Shown here: positions 1 to 8,856 of the stretch, piece after piece
Layout: the number at the start of each line of letters is the position of its first letter
Numbering within the stretch: the first letter of the stretch is position 1
DNA from: Chryseobacterium luteum
GTDB taxonomy: Bacteria > Bacteroidota > Bacteroidia > Flavobacteriales > Weeksellaceae
DNA length: 53,333 bases
Direction: 5' to 3'
Assembly (NCBI RefSeq): GCF_000737785.1
Contig: NZ_JPRO01000017.1
Coordinates: 1 to 53,333, forward strand
The notes under the pieces: generated by a model
What the model saw: only the letters and a program-made list of their open reading frames with translations
Told to the model about the DNA's origin: nothing
Databases searched by the model: none
Program-made: the position numbers and the translations under genes

Positions 1-246
1 ATATCATTTGAGCTTTTGCGATTAGCCAACTGTATAAGATAAAAGTTTAAGCAGGTTTATAACTAAAATAAATCTGCAAAATCTCCTTAATCTATGGGAA
101 GAATATGTTTCTTTAGTAATTATTTCTGCATCATCAATTTTATTGAATACAATTTAAACAGGCTCTAAAATTTTAAGAAAATTTTAATACAGTATTGCGT
201 AACAAAATGATCAAAAAAACTACTATTTAACTATAAATCAAACTTA

Positions 247-2103
247 ATGAGAAAAACAGCAATCAGTCTGGGACTTTTCGCCGCCTTTCTGGCCAATGCC
301 CAATCTATAAAAACAACGATTGATCTTGTGAATGTAAAAGACGACAAGGTAGCCGTTACTATGGAGTTTCCGAAAATGAAATCCGGAGACATCAGGTTTC
401 ATTTCCCGAAAACCGTTCCAGGTACGTATTCTGTAGATGATTACGGGAGATTTGTGGAAGGGATCAAATTTTATGATAACAAAGGAAGAGAACTGACCTA
501 TACCAAAGTTAACGACAATACCTATTCATTAAAAAATGCCCAGGCATTAAGCAAGATAACTTACCTGGTTAATGACAGTTTTGATGATGAACTGGACAAT
601 TCAAAGCATAAGGCTGTGTTTTCTCCGTCAGGAACTGATATCGAGGAGGGAAAAGTTTATATGATCAATACCCACGGATTTATTGGATATATTGATAGTA
701 TGCAGGATGTTCCCTACCAGCTGATCGTTCAGAAACCGGCAGGCTTCTATGGCACAACAGCATTGGTGGATCAGGATAAATCTGATGCTACAGATACATT
801 TACACTGGCCAATTATGCTAAAGTGACCGATTCTCCGCTGATGTACACGAAGCCTGATTATATCACCTTCAACGCTGGAGGAATGGACCTGGTACTGGGT
901 GTTTATTCTCCTACCGGGAAATATAAGGCTGCAGACTTTAAAGACAATCTTGAAAAAATGGTACTGGCCCAGAAGAAATTCCTGGGCGACATGAATACCA
1001 ATAAAAAATATGCGATCATGCTTTACCTTTCAGGAGGTGACGGCCCGCAGATTAAAGGTTTTGGAGCACTGGAACATCATGAGTCAACAAGTGTTGTGCT
1101 TCCGGAAATGATGCCGAAAGAAGCGATCGACAAAACTATTACAGATGTCGTTTCCCATGAGTTTTTCCACACTGTGAATCCCTTGAAAACGCATTCTGAA
1201 GAGATCCACAATTTCGATTATGCAGACCCTAAAATGTCGCAGCACTTATGGATGTATGAAGGAGGAACAGAATATTTCGCCAACCTTTTTCAGATCCAGG
1301 AAGGCCTGATCAACAAGGATGAATTCCTTCAGAGAATCAATGAGAAGATCACGAATTCAAAGAATTACGATGATACGATGCCGTTTACGGTTATGAGTAA
1401 GAATATCCTGAAAGACGAATACAAAGATCAGTACAGGAATGTTTATGAAAAGGGAACATTGCTCGCTATGTGCCTGGATATTGAGCTGAGAAAGCTTTCT
1501 AACGGAGAAATGGGCTACCGTGATATGATCAGAAAGCTTTCCCAAAGGTTCGGAGAAAACAAACCGTTTAAGGATGACAAGCTGATTGATGAACTGGTAA
1601 CAGTAACCGGCTATCCACAGGTAAAGGATTTCTATAATAAATATATTGCAGGAAACCAGCCTACACCGTATGCAGAATATTTGAATATGGTAGGCGTAGA
1701 AGCCAAAAAGCAGGATACACCGCCCCTTTTCTGGTTCATTAAAGATCCTAACCAGACGGGCTATAATGATAAAAACAACACCTTTATATTCGATGAAAGC
1801 TCTGCCTTATCTCCTTTTTCAAAAAGTATAGGGTTTAAGATCACCGACGAAATTGTCTCTCTGGATGGAAAAACCATCAATATACAGAATATGCAGGATT
1901 TTATCAGTTATGCCAAATCCATCAAGGAAGGACAGAATGTTACCGTTACCGTTCTGAGAAAAAACGGCGATAAAACGGATAAGATAGACCTTAAAGGAAA
2001 AGCTGTCTTAGATAAAATGACCATAGAAACGCTTCAGTACAAAGCGAATCCTACCCCGGCAGAATTGAAACTGCAAACCCAGTGGCTGACAGGAAAAAAA
2101 TAA
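247..2103 (+). CDS. M61 family metallopeptidase with C-terminal PDZ domain
   Basis: Secreted zinc peptidase of the M61 glycyl-aminopeptidase type, probably periplasmic. The protein is 618 aa, a normal length for the family. It begins with a short Sec signal peptide (about residues 1-18, ending in a small-residue NAQS site). The zinc motif HEFFH lies at residues 304-308, followed by a downstream acidic stretch containing EGGTEYF that fits the third zinc ligand. A PDZ-like domain occupies about residues 505-590 (IGFKITDEIVSLDGK and following). The ATG at 247 is the only start that retains the signal peptide. It stands alone, followed by a strong terminator. The physiological substrate is not visible from sequence. 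Confidence 0.88.
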   Translation: MRKTAISLGLFAAFLANAQSIKTTIDLVNVKDDKVAVTMEFPKMKSGDIRFHFPKTVPGTYSVDDYGRFVEGIKFYDNKGRELTYTKVNDNTYSLKNAQALSKITYLVNDSFDDELDNSKHKAVFSPSGTDIEEGKVYMINTHGFIGYIDSMQDVPYQLIVQKPAGFYGTTALVDQDKSDATDTFTLANYAKVTDSPLMYTKPDYITFNAGGMDLVLGVYSPTGKYKAADFKDNLEKMVLAQKKFLGDMNTNKKYAIMLYLSGGDGPQIKGFGALEHHESTSVVLPEMMPKEAIDKTITDVVSHEFFHTVNPLKTHSEEIHNFDYADPKMSQHLWMYEGGTEYFANLFQIQEGLINKDEFLQRINEKITNSKNYDDTMPFTVMSKNILKDEYKDQYRNVYEKGTLLAMCLDIELRKLSNGEMGYRDMIRKLSQRFGENKPFKDDKLIDELVTVTGYPQVKDFYNKYIAGNQPTPYAEYLNMVGVEAKKQDTPPLFWFIKDPNQTGYNDKNNTFIFDESSALSPFSKSIGFKITDEIVSLDGKTINIQNMQDFISYAKSIKEGQNVTVTVLRKNGDKTDKIDLKGKAVLDKMTIETLQYKANPTPAELKLQTQWLTGKK

Positions 2104-2126
2104 TGAATAGTGAAAAATTAATAGTG

Positions 2127-2154
2127 AAAAACGGGAAAATTTCCCGTTTTTTTT
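2127..2154 (+). terminator. Intrinsic terminator after the M61 peptidase
   Basis: A hairpin with arms AAACGGGAAA and TTTCCCGTTT is followed by a T run, about 25 nt past the stop codon. The convergent kinase gene ends at 2274, so this hairpin serves the plus-strand gene. Confidence 0.8.
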
Positions 2155-2273
2155 ATGCTCTTATTTAGTGCTTATTTTGTTGATAAGTGAAACGCCTTTG
2201 TTTATATTAAAAAATTAAACCTAATAAAAGATGGTTTTACAAATGGCTTATTCCTGTAATGAAGGTTGGTACT

Positions 2274-3425
2274 TTACGATTTTCTGATCGTTATTCTGAA
2301 TGTAGTTCCCTTCCCTACCTCAGTCTGGGAAATTTTAATATCTCCGTTATGGTATTCATGAATTACCCTTCTGGCCAGCGAAAGTCCCAATCCCCAGCCT
2401 CTTTTCTTAGTGGAATAACCCGGTTTAAAAGCATTTCTTGCCTGCTGTTTTGTCATTCCGCTTCCGGAATCTTTTACTTCGATCAGGATATTTTTGTTTC
2501 TTTCAAAAACGTACATGTCCAGTGTTCCTTCTCCTTTCATGGCATCCACTGCATTTTTCACCAGGTTTTCGATTACCCAGCTCATCAGGATCTTGTTGTG
2601 GGGAACGAGAATGGTATATGCCGGAAGATGCAGACTGAAATTTATTTTCTTTGAGATCCGTGTTTTAAGATAATTATAGTTCTCTACAATGGTCTCATTG
2701 AAATTCATGTCATTCAGTTCCGGAACGGAGCCTATTTTAGAAAAACGCTCGGAAATAGTCCTCAGCCGTTCAATATCTTTTTCTATCTCGTATACACCTT
2801 CAGACTCCGGGTTGTCCAGTTTCATGATCTCCATCCACCCTATCATGGATGATAAGGGAGTTCCGATCTGGTGGGCAGTTTCTTTGGCAAGCCCGGCCCA
2901 GAGGTAGCCTTCGTCAGTTTTTTTAATGGTTCGCAGGAACCAGAATGAAAACAGGAAATAACTCAGAATAAAAAAGCCCAATATAAAAGGGGAATACCTT
3001 AAATTATTAAGTATCTGGGAGTTGTCATAATAAACAAACTGGTTATTTCCATCAGGTACTTTTATTTCAATTGGCGGATAGCTTTTGCCCATTTTTTTAG
3101 CCAGGAGGGTGATCTGTACCGGGTCATTTTCTATTTCCTGCGGAATATTTTTATGAACCATAGGCCTGTCATCCCTGTCTAGTACGATCATTGGAATTGT
3201 AGTATTAGAGCTGTAAATTTTGAGAATCAGTTCCTGAACTTCCAGGCTGGGTGTCACTTCCTGCTGGAATTTTAAAGCGCTTACCAGGATATCCACCCGC
3301 TTGATTTCCTCTTTCCTGAGAAAATTGATCAGAATGGTTGAGGCAACCACAATAGTAACTACCACCAGAGTCATCAGCAAAAATATGATCCAGTTATTCA
3401 GTCTGGCAAGTATGGATTTCCTCAA
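2274..3425 (-). CDS. Orphan sensor histidine kinase, membrane-bound
   Basis: Two-component sensor kinase of 383 aa. A first membrane helix spans about residues 11-36 and a second about 146-164, enclosing a periplasmic sensing region of about 110 residues. The phospho-acceptor box TAHQIGTPLSSM carries His185. The ATPase domain shows an N box (ENLVKNAVDAM, about 285-295), a G1 box DSGSGM (319-324) and a G2 box GWGLGLSLA (343-351). No response regulator gene is adjacent, so the partner must lie elsewhere. Its start lies 6 nt after the stop of the PBP4-type gene, so the two are likely co-transcribed. That suggests, as inference only, a link to the cell envelope. Confidence 0.88.
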   Translation of the reverse strand: MRKSILARLNNWIIFLLMTLVVVTIVVASTILINFLRKEEIKRVDILVSALKFQQEVTPSLEVQELILKIYSSNTTIPMIVLDRDDRPMVHKNIPQEIENDPVQITLLAKKMGKSYPPIEIKVPDGNNQFVYYDNSQILNNLRYSPFILGFFILSYFLFSFWFLRTIKKTDEGYLWAGLAKETAHQIGTPLSSMIGWMEIMKLDNPESEGVYEIEKDIERLRTISERFSKIGSVPELNDMNFNETIVENYNYLKTRISKKINFSLHLPAYTILVPHNKILMSWVIENLVKNAVDAMKGEGTLDMYVFERNKNILIEVKDSGSGMTKQQARNAFKPGYSTKKRGWGLGLSLARRVIHEYHNGDIKISQTEVGKGTTFRITIRKS

Positions 3426-3431
3426 AGCTTT

Positions 3432-4819
3432 TTATTTTAAGACATTCAGAATTTTCTGCAGTTCTGTACTTCCGCTTCCCTGATAATTATTAATAATGAT
3501 TGAAAATACATATTTTTTACCGTCTTTCGCAGTATGATACCCTGCAAAGGATTTGGTATCCCTCATCGTTCCGCTTTTTATCTTCATTCCGTTGTCCTGA
3601 ACCGGAAAACCATCGTAATAGGCATCAAACCAGGGCTGTTTTTTGGCATAAAGTAACGCCTGAACTTCAGCTTTGGCTGCCACATAATTTTGGGGAGAAA
3701 GTCCACTTCCGTCTGCAAAATTAATCATATTCGGGTTAATTCCCTTTGACTTCCAGAATTCTTTCAAATAAGCAACTCCGCTCTTAAAGCTGGAATTCCC
3801 TTTCTTTTCTTTTCCTAAAGTTTTAATTAAAGTTTCACCGTAAAGGTTGACGCTTTTCCGCAGGAACCAGTATACTATTTTATCTAAAGCCGGAGACTGA
3901 TACGTGAAAATAACATTCTTCGGAGTTCCGGGCACCTGATTTCCTTCCAGTTCAAGCTGGGAGGTGGTGACTGTTTTTCCTGAGATTTCAATTCCAGATT
4001 CTTTAAGCCATTGCTGTGCTTCGGCTCCTAACTGAAGTGGCGGATTGGGTACTGCTCCGGAAACCGTCACTGTTTTTCCGGCCGGCAGTGTACCGTTAAT
4101 TAAAGCTACCCCGGAATGCGGTGCCGTAAAAATAAGGCTCTGGTCCGAACTGCCACCTGCCTTCAGGTCATTCAGCCATTTTACATTTTCGAGCGGATAG
4201 GAAAAGCCTTTAAACTCCGTACCGTTAATATTAATATCAAACTGATTTTCTCTCCAGTTGATCCCCCAGACTCCTAAAAAACCCAGACTCCTGCTCCGTA
4301 ATAGTTGCCGAGGTCATCCCAGGGCCATCCTCCCGGAACCGTCTGGTGGTCAAAATAAGAATCATCAATCACCAGATTGCCGGAAACCTTTGTAATTCCT
4401 GAGTTTTTAAGGGCTTCCATGAATTTCTTTTTGAAATTTTCAGGTTTGCTGGCATCATATCTCCAGCTCCCCAAAGTAGGATCTCCGTTTGAGCTGATGA
4501 TAAGATCTCCGTTCAGAACACCCGAAGACAGGTTTCCCGAATAGCCTGCGGTTGTTTTGTAGGTGTAATTTTTCCCTAATGTTTCAAGAGCGGCAGCCGC
4601 TGTGAAAATTTTCTGTGTGGAAGCTGTTGACAGGCCTTTGTTACCTTGATATTCATAAATAAGTGTACCGTTTTCATCGGTCACATAAAATGATAAGCCG
4701 GACGAAACTGCTCCCGAAGAATCCATAAGATCTTTGGTGGCTTTATCCAGCTTCTGCGCAATATTCTGGGCAGATATTACCTGAACCGACAGTATAAGAA
4801 CTGCAAGTGTTTGTTTCAT
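3432..4819 (-). pseudogene. dacB: D-Ala-D-Ala carboxypeptidase/endopeptidase PBP4 type, frame broken by a 17-bp duplication
   Basis: Peptidoglycan carboxypeptidase/endopeptidase of the S13 family, exported by a signal peptide (MKQTLAVLIL onward, start at 4819). The N-terminal part holds the catalytic SxxK (S67-T-Q-K70) and runs to a TAG stop at 4274-4276. The C-terminal part continues in another frame, open from about 4285 to 3432, with the SVN motif and the KSGT motif. The break coincides with a direct repeat: CCCAGACTCCT at 4265-4275 and again at 4282-4292, separated by AAAAAA. Removing one 17-bp unit gives 1371 nt (456 aa plus stop) and reads VWGINWRENQF across the junction, a normal PBP4 sequence. 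The rest of the gene is undamaged, so the event looks recent, reversible, or an assembly error. Confidence 0.82.
4265..4292. repeat. 11-bp direct repeat (17-bp unit) at the dacB frame break
   Basis: Two copies of CCCAGACTCCT at 4265-4275 and 4282-4292 with six A residues between them. The 17-bp period shifts the reading frame, and loss of one unit restores it. Confidence 0.9.
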
Positions 4820-4915
4820 TGCAAGGTTTTTTAAAAATCTAAAATTTACAGCCACACTTCGATTCGGCAGAGCATGACATTCCTGATCAAATATAATAAA
4901 AATCAGAGTTTGTTA

Positions 4916-5608
4916 TTAAAGTGTGCTTCCCGCTTCTATTTCATAAGGTTCTTTGTCTTTTTCAAAGATCCTTGTCAGTTCAGTGCCTTCCACCGTGATC
5001 CTGTCTCCGGTTCTTCTGATCCAGTTGCCTTCACGAAGACCTATTACTTTAATATCATTCTGAGTCAGAAATTCTTTAATTCTGGTTTCTCTGGTTTCAC
5101 CGTTATGCTTCAAATCAGGATTCGGGTCCAGATAATGCGGATTGATATTGAACGGAACAAGTCCCATACAGTCGAAGCTTGGTGGATATACAATAGGCAT
5201 ATCGTTCGTGGTTTTCATATTCCGCCCTCCGATATTGCTTCCGGCACTGCATCCTAGATAGGCTTTTCCGGATATCACATTGTTTTTTAAAACTTCCATC
5301 AGATTCTCTTCATGTAAGGTTTTAACCAATAAAAATGTATTGCCGCCACCTGTAAAGTATCCTTTGGCATTATTTAAAGCTTCAGTTTTATCTTCAAATT
5401 CATGGAGGCCTTTTACTCTGATGTTAATTGTTTCAAAGAAAGAACGGGCTTTTACAGTGTAATCAGTATGGGAAATCCCGCCCGGCCTGGCAAAAGGAAC
5501 GAAAATGATCTCATCAATTCCTGTGTATAATTCTATTAATTCTTCCTTTAGGTATTCCAGATATTCTCCACCGAAAATGGTGGACGTTGAGGCTAATATG
5601 ATATTCAT
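4916..5608 (-). CDS. pepE: Dipeptidase E, S51 family
   Basis: Cytoplasmic serine peptidase of the S51 family, which cleaves Asp-X dipeptides. The protein is 230 aa, the usual size. The nucleophile-elbow motif GCSAGSN and the preceding GGGNTF segment are clearly present, and the fold start IILASTST is typical. The ATG at 5608 begins directly with this conserved segment. It is transcribed in the same direction as the broken dacB gene 100 nt downstream, but the AT-rich gap suggests separate transcription. The match to the family is strong; substrate preference is inferred from the family. Confidence 0.88.
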   Translation of the reverse strand: MNIILASTSTIFGGEYLEYLKEELIELYTGIDEIIFVPFARPGGISHTDYTVKARSFFETINIRVKGLHEFEDKTEALNNAKGYFTGGGNTFLLVKTLHEENLMEVLKNNVISGKAYLGCSAGSNIGGRNMKTTNDMPIVYPPSFDCMGLVPFNINPHYLDPNPDLKHNGETRETRIKEFLTQNDIKVIGLREGNWIRRTGDRITVEGTELTRIFEKDKEPYEIEAGSTL

Positions 5609-5804
5609 ACAAAGAATTATATTAATTATTTAAAATAAAATTTGAATGACAAAGATAAACCAAACCCCAACGAATCAAAAATTAATCTAAAAAATCATTT
5701 TTATTCGTTAATATTTTCTAAAAAAACTTAAAACTTCCAAAATTTGTGAATTTGTGGAATTATTATTGAATTTTAGAATATAGAATTTTAAAAAATGTAA
5801 GATT

Positions 5805-6365
5805 ATGAAAACGGTTAAAATTAATATTAAAAATCTATTTTTAGGGCTAATACTTGTAGGAAGTGCAGGTTTTGCCAATGCGCAGGCTACTAAAACGGAT
5901 ACTGCGAATAGTACGGCCAACACAGCTGCCACAACTCAGTCAGGTAACGCCACGGTTGATGCCCTTAAAAAGCAAATTGATGCCAATCCAAAAGATACTG
6001 ATGCATTGGCAAAATTAGCAACGGCCTATCAGGAGGCTTCGGACTGGACGAATGCAGTAGACACCTGGAAAAAAATATCTTCTTTGTTACCGGATTGGGC
6101 TCCGGCTTATTACAGCCAGGCTTATGCCTATCAATCTGCTAAGGATGATGCCAATGCAAAAATTGCTTATGAAAAGTATATTGCCACTGTAAAACCGGAA
6201 GAAGTAGAGCAAAATAAGAAAAACCTGGCGTATGCCTATTTTTATATTGCCTTTGCGGAACAACAAAGCGACCGTAATAAAGCGAAAGAGCATATTGCCA
6301 AATCTTTAGAATACGATCCTACCAATCAGGATGCTGTAAAACTCAGCAAGGCTTTAAATTCATAA
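5805..6365 (+). CDS. Exported tetratricopeptide-repeat protein
   Basis: A 186-aa protein with a signal peptide (about residues 1-26, ending FANAQ), a low-complexity Thr/Ala/Asn linker (27-48), then TPR-like helical repeats to the end. Recognisable TPR signatures include the segment around DALAKLATAYQEASDW, the one around PAYYSQAYAYQSAKD, and a last repeat ending SLEYDPTNQDAVKL. TPR proteins mediate protein contacts, so a periplasmic scaffold role is inferred; the partner is unknown. The gene stands alone and ends in a strong terminator. Confidence 0.82.
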   Translation: MKTVKINIKNLFLGLILVGSAGFANAQATKTDTANSTANTAATTQSGNATVDALKKQIDANPKDTDALAKLATAYQEASDWTNAVDTWKKISSLLPDWAPAYYSQAYAYQSAKDDANAKIAYEKYIATVKPEEVEQNKKNLAYAYFYIAFAEQQSDRNKAKEHIAKSLEYDPTNQDAVKLSKALNS

Positions 6366-6369
6366 AAAC

Positions 6370-6400
6370 AAAATCCGGAAAATTTTCCGGATTTTATTTT
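6370..6400 (+). terminator. Terminator after the TPR protein
   Basis: Near-perfect palindrome with arms AAAATCCGGAAAA and TTTTCCGGATTTT, then a T-rich tail. It lies between convergent genes and may act in both directions. Confidence 0.8.
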
Positions 6401-6434
6401 TTCTCTTTATTGTCATGTGGTTAAACGGTTTATT

Positions 6435-6920
6435 TTAATCAATTCTTTTACCAAAGAAATCTGTTTCGCCCTCCAGATACCGGATGATCCTGTCAATATT
6501 TCTCTCTATGCCCGCATCAGTTTTCAGGTTATTGACGTACCGGATCAGCTCATGCTTTCCGGACGGAATCAGGTTTTCAAAGTTCTTCACTGCAACGGGA
6601 CTGGCTTTAATTGCCTGGTCCAGTTTGGGATGAATGGAAATGCTCCTGTCCGAATCATCATATTCAATTGAAATCTCAATGGTCTCTCCTATTCTTTTGG
6701 GAGAATTTTTCAGCATCAAAAGATTGACATACAGTCTCCATTCTCCTAAATATTTCATCAGATTCTGCTTAAATTCTTTTCCGTTTACGGTTCCTTTCAC
6801 CGGAATCGGACTTTTATTTTTTCCCGAAGATTCAAAAATTTCATTTAAAATTTTCTCAGGAATAAAAACAAAAGGATTGATACCGATGATTTCTAATTTA
6901 GCTGTAAAATGATTTTTCAT
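6435..6920 (-). CDS. DUF1905/YdeI-like protein
   Basis: A 161-aa cytoplasmic protein. The N-terminal half resembles DUF1905 (beta-rich, with VKGTVNGKEFKQNLM around residue 40 and GETIEISIEYDD further on). The C-terminal helical part (about 95-161), with a GKHELIRYVNNLKT segment, resembles the YdeI/OmpD-associated 'bacteriocin-protection' family. No catalytic residues can be named. It faces the TPR gene convergently. The two-domain order is the common one for this family in Bacteroidetes; the biochemical role is unknown. Confidence 0.65.
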   Translation of the reverse strand: MKNHFTAKLEIIGINPFVFIPEKILNEIFESSGKNKSPIPVKGTVNGKEFKQNLMKYLGEWRLYVNLLMLKNSPKRIGETIEISIEYDDSDRSISIHPKLDQAIKASPVAVKNFENLIPSGKHELIRYVNNLKTDAGIERNIDRIIRYLEGETDFFGKRID

Positions 6921-7141
6921 TGTTAATTTTGCTGAAAGCGATAAGCGAAAATAATAATTTTTTAGAATTGTTATGCGGATTTTTATTTCCCACGGATTTC
7001 ACAGATTTGCACAGATGATTGGGTTTATTTGGGAAAGATATAGTTTAATTATTTTTAATAATGTTTGATTGTTATTTTAAACCACCCCATCAAAAATTCT
7101 TTGAATTTCCACCACCCCTCCAAAGGATGGGAATTTCAGCG
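6921..7141. other. Intergenic stretch without a gene
   Basis: AT-rich spacer between the divergent DUF1905 and transaldolase genes. It contains no supported reading frame. Its right end runs into the heptanucleotide array at 7142. Confidence 0.6.
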
Positions 7142-7197
7142 CTTCTAACTTCTAACTTCTAACTTCTAACTTCTAACTTCTAACTTCTAACTTCTAA
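7142..7197. repeat. Tandem heptanucleotide array, eight copies of CTTCTAA
   Basis: Eight perfect head-to-tail copies of CTTCTAA fill 56 bp. The array ends 36 bp upstream of a TATCTTTG promoter-like element and 67 bp before the transaldolase start, so copy-number change would alter the upstream promoter region but no protein. Confidence 0.95.
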
Positions 7198-7233
7198 CCA
7201 AAATTAAAAATTTTCCACTCGGAAAGGAATGTT

Positions 7234-7241
7234 TATCTTTG
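7234..7241 (+). promoter_or_regulatory. Candidate -7 element TATCTTTG for the transaldolase gene
   Basis: Matches the Bacteroidetes -7 consensus TAnnTTTG, 23 nt before the chosen ATG at 7265. No clear TTG element is seen at the usual -33 distance, so support is partial. Confidence 0.45.
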
Positions 7242-7264
7242 CAGGAATAAATCTATCGAACAAA

Positions 7265-7918
7265 ATGAAATTTTTTATTGACACAGCCAATTTAGAGCAG
7301 ATCAAAGAAGCAAGAGATCTTGGAATTTTAGATGGTGTAACCACCAATCCTTCATTAATGGCGAAAGAAGGAATCCAGGGTAACGAAGCGATCAACAATC
7401 ATTACAAAGCGATCTGCGAACTTGTAGACGGAGATATTTCTGCTGAAGTACTTTCCACTACGTATGAAGAAATGATCAAGGAAGGTGATGAATTGGCAGC
7501 CATCCACCCGAATATCGTGGTAAAGATCCCAATGATTAAAGATGGTATCAAAGCATTAAAATATTTTTCCGACAAAGGAATCAGAACGAACTGTACTCTT
7601 ATTTTCTCTGCAGGGCAGGCACTTTTAGCTGCCAAAGCAGGGGCTACCTATGTTTCTCCTTTCCTTGGAAGACTGGATGATATCTCAACTGACGGGTTAA
7701 ACCTTATCCAGGAAATCAGATTAATTTTTGATAACTATATGTATGAGACTGAGATTCTGGCAGCATCTATCCGTCATTCTATGCACATCATCGACTGTGC
7801 TAAAATCGGGGCAGATGTGATCACTTCTCCACTTCCTCCAATCTTGAGCTTATTGAAGCACCCTTTAACGGACAGCGGACTGGCTCAGTTTATTGCTGAT
7901 TCTCAGAAACTGGCTTAA
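7265..7918 (+). CDS. Transaldolase / fructose-6-phosphate aldolase-like protein
   Basis: A 217-aa enzyme of the small transaldolase (TalC/FSA) family, acting in the non-oxidative pentose phosphate pathway. The start [16 protein letters not shown] is the family's canonical N terminus, so ATG 7265 is preferred over an upstream in-frame start. The [14 protein letters not shown] motif and the Schiff-base lysine segment VVKIPM are present, as is the [17 protein letters not shown] segment. Family members catalyse either dihydroxyacetone transfer or aldol cleavage of fructose 6-phosphate, and sequence inspection alone does not separate the two. It is a single gene followed by a terminator. Confidence 0.9.
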   Translation: MKFFIDTANLEQIKEARDLGILDGVTTNPSLMAKEGIQGNEAINNHYKAICELVDGDISAEVLSTTYEEMIKEGDELAAIHPNIVVKIPMIKDGIKALKYFSDKGIRTNCTLIFSAGQALLAAKAGATYVSPFLGRLDDISTDGLNLIQEIRLIFDNYMYETEILAASIRHSMHIIDCAKIGADVITSPLPPILSLLKHPLTDSGLAQFIADSQKLA

Positions 7919-7942
7919 TAACCTGGGTTATTTCAGATATAA

Positions 7943-7973
7943 AAATCCCGAAACTTTCGTTTCGGGATTTTGC
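7943..7973. terminator. Bidirectional terminator between transaldolase and GLPGLI genes
   Basis: Hairpin AAATCCCGAAAC ... TTTCGGGATTTT with A and T tracts on either side, placed between convergent genes that end at 7918 and 7976. Confidence 0.85.
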
Positions 7974-7975
7974 TT

Positions 7976-8833
7976 TTACTTTAAAAGATCAAGCTCCAGA
8001 GGATTGTTTTCTCTTTTGATCTTATCCTTCATCTTTTTTTCCTCGTCCCGTCTCGATTTCTCCGGGTCTACAGGTTTTCCGGAATCATCAATAACAATAC
8101 CTTCTGCCATCATCTGTCTTTCACTTTTCATAGGATCGCTGCGGAAGTCATTAAAGGCTTTCTTATATTTGGTTTCATTCAGGGTAATCAGAGGATTGTA
8201 GCGTTTTTTATTCTTTTTACTTTCCCAGTCGTAGGTATCGGGAAGTTTTTTAATTCCTTTTAATTCGAAAGTGTGGGTACGGCCTTCATCTTCAATTTTT
8301 GCAATCAATCCCGGTAAGCCATGAAATTTATACGGTCCGTCCTGAACCGGAAGATCTGTTATAAACCATGCGGTCCATTTTCTGCCAGCGAAGGTACAGG
8401 TTGCTTTCTGGGTGGTGAAGTTTCCTGTTTTTTCTTTCTCAGGGAGTATTTTCCAGCTTTGTACTCTGTCATCCTGTACCATGTATTCGTCGGAGCCAAG
8501 AGTTGTAAAGAAATTCACGGAATAAGCAGGATAAGCCTTTTCAACACTGTATCTTATTTTTCCTTTGAATTTGAATCCTGAAAAATTAAGGTCTATATTT
8601 CCGCTTTTAGCCTGTTTTTCAATGGTTGTCGTCATCAAAGAATCTGATTCAAAATAATCTTTACTGTAGAACTTTGATCCTTTAGGAGTAATATCCAGAA
8701 GCATCAGTTCGGTTTCTGTTTTGTCCTTGTCTGTAGAATCTATTTTATATTTATACTCGTAAGCAATACGTTGGTTTTGCGCGTAAAAAAACAATCCTGA
8801 TAAAAAAAGGAATAAAAAAACAGTTCTCTTCAT
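7976..8833 (-). CDS. GLPGLI family secreted protein (copy 1)
   Basis: A 285-aa exported protein with a signal peptide (MKRTVFLFLFLSGLFFYAQ). It carries the name-giving motif GLPGLIAKIED at about residue 170, preceded by the conserved WTAWFITDLPVQDGPYKF. The family is restricted mainly to Bacteroidetes and its function is unknown; TonB-linked or envelope roles have been suggested only from context. A paralogue lies two genes upstream, and both are downstream of a BlaI/M56 switch. A charged C-terminal tail (EKSRRDEEKKMKDKIKRE) is shared in character by both copies. Confidence 0.88.
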   Translation of the reverse strand: MKRTVFLFLFLSGLFFYAQNQRIAYEYKYKIDSTDKDKTETELMLLDITPKGSKFYSKDYFESDSLMTTTIEKQAKSGNIDLNFSGFKFKGKIRYSVEKAYPAYSVNFFTTLGSDEYMVQDDRVQSWKILPEKEKTGNFTTQKATCTFAGRKWTAWFITDLPVQDGPYKFHGLPGLIAKIEDEGRTHTFELKGIKKLPDTYDWESKKNKKRYNPLITLNETKYKKAFNDFRSDPMKSERQMMAEGIVIDDSGKPVDPEKSRRDEEKKMKDKIKRENNPLELDLLK

Positions 8834-8856
8834 GATTTTAGTTTCAAATGATATTT

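Noticed and set aside
4874..5257. Plus-strand reading frame of 127 aa
   Set aside because: It lies opposite pepE, has no recognisable motif, and overlaps a strongly supported gene.
7142..7197. The CTTCTAA array as a CRISPR
   Set aside because: The units are contiguous 7-mers without spacers, and no cas gene is present.
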